Below are positions 1-8,600 of a DNA stretch of 9,773 bases, one piece after another (within the stretch, counting starts at the first letter, position 1; each line of letters starts with the position of its first letter). This stretch comes from Bacteroidales bacterium. GTDB lineage: Bacteria > Bacteroidota > Bacteroidia > Bacteroidales > Muribaculaceae. The notes beneath the pieces are model-generated. The model had not been told where the DNA came from, made no database searches, and was given only the letters and a program-made list of their open reading frames with translations. The translations under genes were made by a program, and so were the position numbers. The DNA is taken from the NCBI GenBank assembly GCA_004557195.1, contig SFER01000073.1, forward strand, positions 1 through 9,773. The letters run 5' to 3'.

Positions 1-463
1 GGATGATAGCAAGTTTTTGTTCTTTAGAGAGAACAGTGTTTTGATCCATTTCGGTGTATTTGATAAGAACAGCGTGAACGATAGCGCCGATAGAACCTTT
101 TTGCTTAGCGCAGAGTTCTTGAGCTTTAGCGATGTCGTTTTTAGCAAGAGCTGCTTTTACTTCTTTCACGAATTTGGCGATGCTGCCTTTACCTTTTGCA
201 GAACCAAGGGCAATCCAACGTTCAACAGCCAACACGATTACAGTGAGGAACAAACATTGGATGATAGGTACCACGAAACCGCCTTCAAACACTGTACCGA
301 GAAGGTTCAATGGACGACCGCTGGCGGCGTCAAAGTTTTCAGGTGCACCATAGATGAACCAATAGATGCACTCAGCGATGATGAAACAAGCTACGATTAC
401 TAGGAACGCATTCTTAATTCCACGGACGTTGCTTTCTACTTTTTTAGTCTTTTGAGCTTCCAT
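1..463 (-). CDS. MotA/TolQ/ExbB proton channel family protein (3' end beyond left edge)
   Basis: The start ATG is at 463 and the frame stays open for 154 codons to the window edge, so the C-terminal part is missing. The protein begins MEAQKTKKVESNVRGIKNAF. A first membrane segment lies at about residues 18-38 and a second at about 62-83 (GGFVVPIIQCLFLTVIVLAV), followed directly by ERWIALGSAKGKGS. Next comes a soluble amphipathic stretch (FVKEVKAALAKNDIAKAQELCAKQKGSIGAIVHA, about 98-131) of the kind these proteins carry on the cytoplasmic side. This order of segments matches the Bacteroidota ExbB/TolQ-like inner-membrane channel subunits, which use the proton gradient to energise TonB- or Tol-type work at the outer membrane. 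ExbD-like partners would be expected further left, but this is not visible here. Codon use is clean and looks like a well-expressed gene. The family call is solid; choosing between ExbB and TolQ is not possible from this fragment. Confidence 0.88.
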   Translation of the reverse strand, partial: MEAQKTKKVESNVRGIKNAFLVIVACFIIAECIYWFIYGAPENFDAASGRPLNLLGTVFEGGFVVPIIQCLFLTVIVLAVERWIALGSAKGKGSIAKFVKEVKAALAKNDIAKAQELCAKQKGSIGAIVHAVLIKYTEMDQNTVLSKEQKLAII

Positions 464-597
464 AATAGAATAAAATAGTTAATTGATTATTAATAAAAAT
501 TAAGTTTATAATTAGGTTACTTAAATTCGACAATTATTTTTTAGGTTCTGCATTGAAATTACAAGCTATATAGACTTATAATAACAACGATAAAACG

Positions 598-635
598 GCG
601 TATTTATTGCTAATGGTTCTTCACGATTAATACGC
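598..635 (-). promoter_or_regulatory. Stem-loop candidate in the ExbB-like gene's leader
   Basis: GCGTATT at 598-604 pairs with AATACGC at 629-635. Three further pairs follow after one mismatch, leaving a loop of about 17 nt. A competing smaller stem is possible between TTCACG and CGCTGAA at 620-637. It falls inside the inferred leader of the ExbB-like mRNA, so it could affect stability or translation; that role is inference. Confidence 0.3.
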
Positions 636-663
636 TGAAGTGCTATCAACTATAAAATACACG

Positions 664-695
664 CAAATATATTACTATTTTTCCAATGAGACAAC
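664..695 (-). promoter_or_regulatory. Bacteroidota-type promoter for the ExbB-like gene
   Basis: On the minus strand GTTG (695-692) is followed after exactly 20 bp by TATATTTG (671-664), a full match to the Bacteroidota -7 consensus TAnnTTTG. Transcription would start near 657, giving a leader of about 190 nt before the ATG at 463. No better -7 box was seen closer to the gene. Confidence 0.55.
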
Positions 696-837
696 CTTCC
701 AGAGGATTTTTTATTCTTTTTTTTAAGTTTTTGTCGGTGAAATCGTCATTTTTTTGAGATTAACCCTCGCACAATCAACGAAATGAAATGATTTTATGTT
801 ATACAACACATATTTGAAAAAAATGTGCATTTTTTGT

Positions 838-891
838 CTCAACCGCCTGGAGACGACAAACGTTACCGCCTCAACCGCCGGAGACAACAAA
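838..891. repeat. Two imperfect direct repeats, CTCAACCGCC-GGAGAC-ACAAA
   Basis: Copy 1 is at 838-860 and copy 2 at 870-891, offset by 32 bp. They differ by one inserted T after CTCAACCGCC and by G/A after GGAGAC. Copy 1 can also fold: GTCTC (836-840) pairs with GAGAC (850-854). There is no T-tract in the right place for a terminator on either strand. The word GGAGACGA recurs at 8965 beside another hairpin. This may be a family of short intergenic repeats. Two copies are too few for CRISPR. Confidence 0.5.
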
Positions 892-893
892 TA

Positions 894-923
894 GAAAAGC
901 CCCCATACTCACGTAAAGAGGCT
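894..923 (-). terminator. Probable intrinsic terminator of gdhA
   Basis: Reading the minus strand 42 nt past the gdhA stop, AGCCTC (923-918) pairs with GGGGCT (903-898), with one G-T wobble. TTTC and more T-rich sequence follow. The GGGGGCTTTTC end is the same as in the terminator after the GH3 gene at 2464-2497. Confidence 0.5.
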
Positions 924-964
924 CACCATACTAAAGAATCAAACTGTAAAAAATAATTGTAATC

Positions 965-2299
965 TTATAGAATACCTTGTGCCATCATGGCTCTTGCAAC
1001 TTTCATAAATCCGGCGATGTTGGCACCTTTAACATAGTTGGTGTATCCATCGTCTTGCTTACCATATATTAAACACTTGTTATGAATTTCTTTCATAATT
1101 CCGCGGAGGCGCTGGTCCACTTCCTCGGCAGTCCATGAGAGTTTTTGGCTGTTTTGTGCCATTTCAAGACCCGATACCGACACACCACCCGCGTTGGCGG
1201 CTTTGCCGGGAGCGTAAAGGATTCGGGCTTCGATAAATTTGTGCACTGCCTCGGGGGTCGATGGCATATTGGCGCCTTCCGACACAGCGAAACAGCCGTT
1301 GGCGAGAAGTGTGTCGGCATCGTCGCCGTCGATTTCGTTCTGGGTTGCCGATGGCATGGCGATGTCGCACGGGCATCCCCATGGACGCTTCCCTTCGAGG
1401 TATTCGCAACCATATTCCTCGGCAAATTCGCGGATACGACCGCGATACACGTTTTTGAGTGTGAAAATAAAGTCGAGTTGCTCCTCTGTGATGCCTTCGG
1501 GAACGTAGATTGTACCATTGCTGTCGCTCATAGTGATTACCTTGGCACCGAGCGAGAGAAGTTTCTTGGCGGTGTAGGTAGCCACGTTACCCGAACCGGA
1601 GATTGCCACGCGCTTCCCTTTGATGTCGATACCGCGGGTTTCGAGCATGTTGAGGAGGAAATACACGTTGCCGTAGCCGGTAGCCTCGGGGCGCATAAGC
1701 GAACCACCAAATTCGATGCCCTTGCCGGTGAATGTTCCGGTGTTTTCACGCGCCATTTTCTTGTACATTCCATACATGTAGCCCACTTCTCTGGCTCCCA
1801 CGCCGATGTCGCCGGCAGGCACATCGGTATCGGCACCGATATGGCGCCACAATTCCGAGATATACGCCTGGCAGAAACGCATGATTTCCATGTCGCTCTT
1901 TCCGCGCGGCGAGAAGTCGCTACCACCCTTGGCACCACCCATAGCGAGTGTGGTGAGGGAGTTTTTGAATGTCTGCTCAAATGCAAGGAATTTGAGAATT
2001 GAGAGGTTCACCGATGAGTGGAAACGTACACCACCCTTGTAGGGACCGATGGCATTGTTGTGCTGGATGCGGTATGCCATATTTGTGCGCACCTTCCCGG
2101 AGTCGTCAACCCACGAAACACGGAACATAAACACGCGGTCGGGGATGCAAAGCCTCTCTACAAGGTTGTATTTCTCAAATTCGGGGTGCTCGTTATACAC
2201 ATCTTCAATGCTGCCGAGCACCTCCTCGACTGCCTGAAGATATTCCGGCTCTCCGGGGAACCGGCGTTTTAAATCACTAATTACTTCGGAAGCGTTCAT
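965..2299 (-). CDS. gdhA: NADP-type glutamate dehydrogenase
   Basis: This 444-residue protein is a complete hexameric-type glutamate dehydrogenase, the normal length for the family. It interconverts 2-oxoglutarate plus ammonia and glutamate in the cytoplasm, using NAD(P)H. The substrate domain carries YKGGVRFH (87-94) and GGAKGGSDF (121-129), with catalytic Lys124. PAGDIGVG (161-168) contains the second catalytic residue, Asp164. The K-D spacing of 40 residues matches the Clostridium symbiosum enzyme as I remember it. A Rossmann-fold GSGNVATYTAKKL (235-247) follows and binds the cofactor; NADP preference is inferred from similarity to the Bacteroides enzyme. The start at 2299 gives MNASEVISDLKRRFPGEPEY, a standard N-terminus. 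It is monocistronic by layout, with its own promoter at 2350-2381 and terminator at 894-923. No missing residues or breaks were seen. Confidence 0.96.
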   Translation of the reverse strand: MNASEVISDLKRRFPGEPEYLQAVEEVLGSIEDVYNEHPEFEKYNLVERLCIPDRVFMFRVSWVDDSGKVRTNMAYRIQHNNAIGPYKGGVRFHSSVNLSILKFLAFEQTFKNSLTTLAMGGAKGGSDFSPRGKSDMEIMRFCQAYISELWRHIGADTDVPAGDIGVGAREVGYMYGMYKKMARENTGTFTGKGIEFGGSLMRPEATGYGNVYFLLNMLETRGIDIKGKRVAISGSGNVATYTAKKLLSLGAKVITMSDSNGTIYVPEGITEEQLDFIFTLKNVYRGRIREFAEEYGCEYLEGKRPWGCPCDIAMPSATQNEIDGDDADTLLANGCFAVSEGANMPSTPEAVHKFIEARILYAPGKAANAGGVSVSGLEMAQNSQKLSWTAEEVDQRLRGIMKEIHNKCLIYGKQDDGYTNYVKGANIAGFMKVARAMMAQGIL

Positions 2300-2349
2300 A
2301 AATAATAATTTTCTTTCTGAGTTTGAATTGCAGTTGTAAGTATCGAGCG

Positions 2350-2381
2350 CAAAATTAAAACAAATATTTCAAATAATCTAA
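2350..2381 (-). promoter_or_regulatory. Bacteroidota-type promoter for gdhA
   Basis: TAATTTTG (2357-2350) on the minus strand matches TAnnTTTG. TTAG (2381-2378), a 3-of-4 match to TTTG, sits 20 bp upstream. The inferred start near 2343 leaves a leader of about 44 nt, AT-rich with an AGAAAGAAAA stretch but no clear Shine-Dalgarno sequence. Confidence 0.45.
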
Positions 2382-2463
2382 CATTTTATAAGAAAAATGA
2401 TAAAAAATGTGTGAATTTATAACAGATCGCCAATTTTGGGCGCAGAAATGGACACAAAGGGTG

Positions 2464-2497
2464 AAAAGCCCCCGCGCTACTGGGTGTGGCACGGGGG
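2464..2497 (-). terminator. Probable intrinsic terminator of the GH3/serine hydrolase gene
   Basis: On the minus strand CCCCCG (2497-2492) and CGGGGG (2474-2469) form a six-pair GC stem around a 17-nt loop. CTTTTC follows. It lies about 70 nt beyond the stop codon. The loop is longer than ideal, but the stem and T-run are clear. Confidence 0.6.
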
Positions 2498-2522
2498 TGT
2501 GAGTTATGAAGCTGGCGCTTTC

Positions 2523-2557
2523 GGTCCGGGGCTATGGCGATGCTATGGTCCGGGGCT
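2523..2557. repeat. 11-bp direct repeat GGTCCGGGGCT
   Basis: Exact copies lie at 2523-2533 and 2547-2557, with the seven-base word GCTATGG also repeated in and between them. The repeat sits between the stop codon of the GH3/serine hydrolase gene and its terminator, so it would be in the 3' untranslated part of that mRNA. Confidence 0.45.
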
Positions 2558-2568
2558 TTCTGGGCGGG

Positions 2569-5500
2569 CTATTTTGCCATCGGGATCTTGCCTGTGGCAA
2601 TCGTGGGCATTGTGGGCTTGGCGCAGGGATTCAACAGGTTGCGATAGAAAGTGGCAAAAAGTTGCGGACGGATGTTGAGGTCGTCGAACGCAGCATTGGC
2701 GCGGGTTGGGAATACGCGGTTGCAGAGGAAAATCATAAACATGTCGTTGTCGGGGTCAACCCAGAACACGGTGCCGGTGAAGCCAAGGTGTCCGAAGGTG
2801 GAAGGTGTGGCTTCGTCGCATGTGGGGGAATACTCGGGATTCTCGTAATTCGGTTTGTCGAAGCCGAGACCTCTGCGACAAGTGGGACTTTTGAGGGTGG
2901 TGAACAACTTCACAGTCTTCTCGCTAAGGAGACGCTCGCCGCCGTAGGTACCGCCGTTGAGCCACATTTGGCAGAGTTTGGCTAGGTCGTCGGCATTGGA
3001 GAACAATCCGGCATTGCCTTGCACGCCGCCAGCCATTCCGGCAGTCTCGTCGTGGACATATCCGCGGAGCATCTGGTGGCGAAGCAGGTTATCCTGCTCG
3101 GTGGGAGCAATATTGTCGGGCGAGAACTTGCGGAGCGGACAATAGCAAGTGTGGTATGCGCCGAGGCGGGCGTAGAAATTATCGTTGACATACTTGTCGT
3201 GTGGAATGTGGGTTACATTCTGCTCGATGTTCATGAGGAGGCAGAAATTCACACAACTATAGGCGTATTTCTTGTCGGGGCGCAACTTGATGGTGTAGGC
3301 GCGGTCGATGATGGTGTCGTAGATGGCGGTGATGCCATAGAGACCATCGGCAATTTCAACCGGGTACTCGTCGCTGCGTGTTGTGGAGTAGAGGTCGGTG
3401 CGGATGCGCGCTTTGCGGTTTGCCCAAGTGTCGCCATTGACGAGCACCGAATAGATGCTGCTTGATGTCTTCTTGAAGAGCGGACCGGAATAGGAGTCGT
3501 GGTCGAGAACGGCATCGTTCACATCAATCGAGGGCGGGATTGCGCTTTCGTGGAAGAGGAGTTCACGCACCTTGATATTTTCCTTGTCGGAGCCGACGAG
3601 TTGCGGGATGTATTTGGAGATAGGAGCCTCGAGGTCGATAAGACCATCGTCATACGCCTTCATGATGCCCGGCAGCGTACCTGTGGCTTTTGACACCGAA
3701 GCGAGGTCGTAGAGCGAAAACTCATCGGTAGCGTTCTCATTGTCGAGAGTACCGAAATAGCGGTCGTAGATAATCTTGCCGCCTTTTGCGAGAAGCACTT
3801 GGCAGCCGGGGAACGCACCGGTATCGACACCGAGCTGAGCGAGAGAATCGACCTGAGCCAGGATGCGGTTGTTCACGCCCACCTCCTCGGGCATTGCATA
3901 ACCGAGGCGGCAAGCCTTGCGCTCAAGTCCGACGCCTGCCTTCACCACACCCGGAATATCCACCGGAGTTTTTCCCGAGAGGTCGCAACCACCAAAAATT
4001 CCTTCGACAGCCGCAAGCACAGCCGACGAATCGTCGTCGAATGCGAGCATTGCAGCCACGTTGGGCTTCGAGAGAGCCGAAGCAAACGATTTCACCTTCG
4101 ACGGGTGGCAGAAGAACACCGCAACGACATTCTTACCTGTGGCAGCGAGGGTGTTGAGGGTGTTTATCTCATATTCCGAGTTGCCGGAGATGGGGATAAG
4201 CACTGTGTCGAAGAATTTTGCGCCATGGATAGTGCCCACCTTCACATCGGCATAGCGGCGAGCATAACGGAGCATCTTCTCCGATGTGCGGAAGCCGCCC
4301 ACCACGCAGATTTGATTCTCGGCGAGGTTGCCGAGCGGAATCACATTGTTCACATCCTTGAAGAGCGTCATCGATGCGTGCCAGAGACGATTGCTGAGCG
4401 CCTTCGCACTAGGGTCGTTGAGAAGATTCAGAGTGGCTACCGAATCGACAGGAGCGAAACGATGTGAGCCGAGGATATATTTATATGAGAGAATCTTGCG
4501 GCAGCTGCTCTCGATGCGCGAAGCCGGGATTGTTCCGTTGGCGACAGCCGCCTCGATAGCGGCGAGTTCGCTTTGTATGTTTTTAATGCCGAGGAGCACA
4601 TCGTTGCCGGCGACAATCGCCTTCACAGCCGACGATTCACCTTCGAGGAGTGCGCCCTTCATGCCGAGCGCGTCGGTGAACACGAGACCTTCAAAGCCGA
4701 ACTTCTTGCCGAGCAAGTCGGTAACGATAGCAGGGCTGAGCGATGATGGGAGACCGGAGGGGTCGATTTTGGGGAGCGAGAGATGCCCATTGAGCATACC
4801 GCCAAGTCCGGCTTTGATATAGCGGGTGAACGGAAGCAGGTCGCAGGCATTCATCTCGGCGAGGTTGCGCTCCACTGTGGGGAGCATCTTGTGGCTATCC
4901 CCCTCGGTGGAACCGTGTCCGGGGAAATGCTTCGCTACCGAGAGCACCAAGCCATCCTCCATTCCGCGAGAGAAAGCTACGCCTTTGCGAGCCACATTCT
5001 CCGGAAGCGAGCCGTAGGGGCGGTTGCCGAGCACACTACTTTCGGCGGTGAGCACATCGAGCACCGGGGCGAAATTGACATAGATGCCGAGGGCGCGACA
5101 TTCACGAGCCACACGCGCACCATATTCATATAGGAGACGGTCGTCGGAGATAGCTCCGAGAGCGATATTTCGAGGATAATCCACTGCATCCGAGACGCGC
5201 ATTGCCGGACCCCATTCGCCATCCACCGAGATGAGCAACGGGGTTGTCGCCTGCTGTTGTGCGGCATTGACCGATGTGGCAAACGTAGCGGCAGAGCCTT
5301 TTGACAAAATGAGTCCGCCCACTTTGTCGCGGGACACATATTGCGTGATGTCGTTCAACACCACATCGGATTGCGGAATGATTGTGGGCATAAACAACTG
5401 CGAAATGCGCTCGCGCGGGGTGAGAGAATTGTAAACCGAATCCACCCATAACGACATGGCTTTTGAATCCACCTTGTCGTAGAGACCGGGCTTCTTGGCA

Positions 5501-5571
5501 TCGAGAGAGAACATCGACGACAACAGAAGCGCGAATGCGAGAGAAATGAGTTTAAATCTATTGTTTTTCAT
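2569..5571 (-). CDS. Exported GH3 beta-N-acetylglucosaminidase (NagZ-type) fused to a serine beta-lactamase-like domain
   Basis: A 1000-residue two-enzyme protein. A Sec signal peptide (MKNNRFKLISLAFALLLSSM, cleavage likely after SLDA near residue 25) places it outside the cytoplasm. The GH3 barrel spans about 50-370. It has KHFPGHG (214-220), the NagZ-specific Asp225-Ser-His227 acid/base dyad and FTDALGMKG (298-306), with Asp300 as nucleophile. A GH3 C-terminal domain runs from about 395 to 540. The beta-lactamase-family domain (PF00144 type) spans about 565-980. It has SVSK (625-628, Ser625 nucleophile), YSC (771-773) where YxN or YSN/D is usual, and GHLGFTGT (927-934) for the HxG motif. 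The GH3 part should release terminal GlcNAc from muropeptides or glycans. The serine hydrolase may be a D-amino-acid peptidase or esterase, and resistance to beta-lactams should not be assumed. Such fusions recur in Bacteroidota. The gene has its own promoter at 5602-5633 and lies 113 bp after a GH3 paralogue. Confidence 0.92.
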   Translation of the reverse strand: MKNNRFKLISLAFALLLSSMFSLDAKKPGLYDKVDSKAMSLWVDSVYNSLTPRERISQLFMPTIIPQSDVVLNDITQYVSRDKVGGLILSKGSAATFATSVNAAQQQATTPLLISVDGEWGPAMRVSDAVDYPRNIALGAISDDRLLYEYGARVARECRALGIYVNFAPVLDVLTAESSVLGNRPYGSLPENVARKGVAFSRGMEDGLVLSVAKHFPGHGSTEGDSHKMLPTVERNLAEMNACDLLPFTRYIKAGLGGMLNGHLSLPKIDPSGLPSSLSPAIVTDLLGKKFGFEGLVFTDALGMKGALLEGESSAVKAIVAGNDVLLGIKNIQSELAAIEAAVANGTIPASRIESSCRKILSYKYILGSHRFAPVDSVATLNLLNDPSAKALSNRLWHASMTLFKDVNNVIPLGNLAENQICVVGGFRTSEKMLRYARRYADVKVGTIHGAKFFDTVLIPISGNSEYEINTLNTLAATGKNVVAVFFCHPSKVKSFASALSKPNVAAMLAFDDDSSAVLAAVEGIFGGCDLSGKTPVDIPGVVKAGVGLERKACRLGYAMPEEVGVNNRILAQVDSLAQLGVDTGAFPGCQVLLAKGGKIIYDRYFGTLDNENATDEFSLYDLASVSKATGTLPGIMKAYDDGLIDLEAPISKYIPQLVGSDKENIKVRELLFHESAIPPSIDVNDAVLDHDSYSGPLFKKTSSSIYSVLVNGDTWANRKARIRTDLYSTTRSDEYPVEIADGLYGITAIYDTIIDRAYTIKLRPDKKYAYSCVNFCLLMNIEQNVTHIPHDKYVNDNFYARLGAYHTCYCPLRKFSPDNIAPTEQDNLLRHQMLRGYVHDETAGMAGGVQGNAGLFSNADDLAKLCQMWLNGGTYGGERLLSEKTVKLFTTLKSPTCRRGLGFDKPNYENPEYSPTCDEATPSTFGHLGFTGTVFWVDPDNDMFMIFLCNRVFPTRANAAFDDLNIRPQLFATFYRNLLNPCAKPTMPTIATGKIPMAK

Positions 5572-5601
5572 CTTAAAAAAGTGTTTTAGTGGTTTCTTTT
5601 A

Positions 5602-5633
5602 CAAAATTAGAGAAAATAAAAATTGAAACCAAA
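5602..5633 (-). promoter_or_regulatory. Bacteroidota-type promoter for the GH3/serine hydrolase gene
   Basis: TTTG (5633-5630), 20 bp, then TAATTTTG (5609-5602) on the minus strand is a full match to both promoter boxes. Initiation near 5595 would leave a leader of about 24 nt. The gene can therefore be transcribed independently of the upstream UshA-GH3 gene. Confidence 0.65.
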
Positions 5634-5644
5634 ATAAATCTGTT

Positions 5645-5687
5645 CAAAAATGAAATTATGTCTAAAGTAGGGTGCTAATTCATTTCA
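5645..5687 (-). terminator. Weak terminator candidate after the UshA-GH3 gene
   Basis: TGAAAT (5687-5682, including the TGA stop) and ATTTCA (5656-5651) can form a six-pair AT-rich stem followed by TTTTTG. The loop is about 25 nt, so the structure is weak. Read-through into the downstream GH3 gene is quite possible. Confidence 0.22.
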
Positions 5688-8600
5688 CTGAGGCTCTTTC
5701 ACCGGGCAGCGTCCGGGAATCGGCTCACCGGAGAATAGTGCGGAAAAGGCGGCTCGCTGCAACTGCGGCGCGTCTTCATAGGCGAGCACCACGGCGTTGC
5801 GGTCGCTGCCGATTTTGTCGGCAACTCGGTAGTACAGGTATGGAGTAGTGTAGAAGATGAAGGCTACCTTCCCGGGGCTGGCGGCGAGCGATGCGAGTGC
5901 CGGGATGTATTCCGGCTCTACGTTATACACCTCGACAACCACCGGCAATGCGGCATCGAGCGCCGGAGCATCGGGCGCGGTACGGTCGATATAGGAAACG
6001 GAGGCTGCCGAGGGGTGCTCGACAGGGATATACGGCATCCACACCGAGCCGACGGTGTCGCCGGGCGATTTGAGGAAATCTTTGTCGCGTGCACCGACTC
6101 TCACCAGCGACACCTTGCCTTGCAGCGGCAACACCGAATCGCCCGGGGAGAGGAGCGTAACAGCCGAGGAGAAAACAGCATCTACTTCGGGGGTTGATGG
6201 GAGCGCGACAGCCGCGGCAGCAGCCTCGTCGATTGGGTCGAGGGTTATGTTGAATGTCATTTTGGCGGTGAGCACACGCAAGCAATGAGAGTCGATTAGG
6301 CTCTGAGGCACTTCGCCCGACAAGACGGCGCGCTCGATGCGGTCGATAGCCTCGCCCGGATTTTCGGGCATCACAAGTACGTCGTTCCCGGCGATGAGAG
6401 CGCGTAGAGGAGCATCGGGCGACGCCACCCCTTTCATGTCGAGGGCGTCGGAGAACACCAAACCGCCAAATTGCATCTCATCGCGCAGCACGCCTTGGAT
6501 GATAGGCGCGGAGAGCGAGGATGGAGTGCCGGAGGGGTCGAGAGCCGGCACATTGAGGTGGGCACACATCACGCCGTAACCGCCGCAAGAGATGTATGTG
6601 CCGAATGGTGCCAAATCGATAGACCGGAGCAGGTTGAGTTCCTTCCCCACCATCGGGAGTGTGAGGTGAGAGTCTTCCGAGGTGTCGCCATGTCCGGGGA
6701 AATGCTTCGCCACCGGCATCACGCCTGCCGAGGCGATGCCATCGGCAAACGCCACGCCGAGCGTCGCCACGCAATCGGGATTATCGCCGAAAGAGCGGTT
6801 GCCGATTACCGGATTCTGCGGGTTGCTATTCACATCGAGCACCGGACCGAAATTCACATTTGTGCCAATGGCGCGCTGCTGCGAGCCGAGGATACGCCCG
6901 ATGGTGCGGGCGTTGTCGATGGATGCCGAGGCGCCGATGGTCATGAGGCGCGGGAGGCGCATAGCGTTGCGGATGCGCATACGCAGCCCCTGCTCAGAGT
7001 CGGCGGCGGAGAAAATCGGCACTTCCGACAGAGACACGGCGCGGTTGTAGATAGCGATGTTCTGCCTGTAGTCGTCGCACTTGTAAATCATGATGCCGCC
7101 AACGTGGTGGATGCCCACAACGGTATCGACACGCGCAAGAGCGGCGGCGAAATCGTCGTTATGTTCGCCGAGGCGTACATCGGCGAGGATGAGTTGGGCA
7201 ATGCGGTCGCGCAGAGATAGCCGTTGTAAAACGGCAGTAGCCCGCGAACATGCGTCGGGGGCTACTTGAACCGGTGTAGGAGTCATAGATATTGAGTCTG
7301 TTGGATAAATTAGTCGAGGCTTGGGGTCGGCGGTTATAGGTATCCCCTTCTCGCCGAGAGAGCGGATGTAAGGGAGCACCCGATTGCCGTATTTCACCGC
7401 GTCGATAGCGATGCGGGGCGCTTTCTCCATCACCGCCATACCATCGCCACCCTTGGCGAGGTAGTCGAGAGTGAGAATGCGGTAGGTTTTACTGTCGATA
7501 ATCGGTTTACCATTGATAGTGGCGTTGACCTCCTCGGTTACCGGGTTGTAGCGGATAACGACGCTGCGGCTCACGGAGTTGTCGTGTCTTACGGCAAGCA
7601 CACGGAACGCCTCTTTGAGTTGCGCGCCGGTGAGTTCGAGTACGGTGAGGTAGTTTTCAAATGGGAACATCGCCATGATGAGTCCTTCGGACACATCGCC
7701 TTTGGGCATCGGGCGGCGCACTCCGCCTTGGTTCATGATTGCCAAATCAACCTTTCCGTCGTAAAATTCCTTCATAAGGAGTAACGACATATCGGAATTC
7801 CAGTGGTTGATTGCACCGCTGCGGCGGTTGGGCATCGCCTCGGCGCTTTCTGCGATTTTCACCGACATGATTGAATCTACTTTATGCTTGTAGGGGGCAA
7901 GAGCGGCGGTGAGAGCCGGAGACACCCGGCTGTCGTATTGTTTCGTTACCGGGATGAGCGACGAGGAGGCTGTGAGGTCGTCGAGATTCACCTCCACCTT
8001 GCCGAGATACTTCCCGAGAGAGCCGGCTTGGCAGATGAGTACGTCGCGACCGTCGCGGTTTTTCACCACCGGATTACCTTTGGCGGGATTTATGAGAGTG
8101 TGGGTGTGTCCGCCTATGATGAGGTCGATATTGCTCGACGCTTTGGCGACATCGATGTCGGAAATTCGTCCATCGTTGTAGGAGTAGCCGAGATGCGAGA
8201 GCATAACCACATAATCAACGCCATAGGAGTGCTTGAGGATGCCGGCGACACTGTCGAGGACAATGAGGGGGTTGTTATAGCCCAACCCTTCGCAATTCTC
8301 GGCATTGACGAGTCCGACGGGGTTGACATTGGCGGCAATAAAGCCGATATTTCGATTGCCCACGCTGCGCACCTCGCAAGGGAGGGCAAGGTCTTTCAAG
8401 CAGGTGTGGGAAAGGTCGTAGTTGGTCGAGAGGAGATGCGGGCGCATACGGCTGTAGAAAGGAAACATCGAAGGCAAACCGTTGTCAAATTCATGATTGC
8501 CGAGGGTAATGAAGTCGTAGCGGAGCGAGTCGAGCATCGCCACCTCCACTTCACCGCGGTAGATGTTGAAATAGGGTGTTCCCTGCACGGCGTCGCCGGC

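Larger units (their letters stand above)
464..964. other. Intergenic region between gdhA and the ExbB-like gene (no gene seen)
   Basis: I see no credible protein or RNA gene in these 501 bp. The stretch is AT-rich. It holds the long leader (about 464-657) and promoter (664-695) of the ExbB-like gene, an A6TG/CAT6 dyad at 818-835, two imperfect direct repeats at 838-891, and the gdhA terminator at 894-923. Between about 696 and 815 there is only low-complexity T- and A-rich sequence that I cannot assign. Confidence 0.7.

Noticed and set aside
818..835. A6TG/CAT6 dyad as a bidirectional terminator.
   Set aside because: The stem is almost all A-T pairs with only a 2-4 base loop, and a better terminator for gdhA lies at 894-923.
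838..891. Possible CRISPR array (two repeats).
   Set aside because: There are only two imperfect copies with a 9-base gap, and no cas genes are nearby.
1145..2002. A 285-codon frame on the plus strand opposite gdhA.
   Set aside because: It is antisense to gdhA catalytic motifs and arises from the codon bias of that gene.
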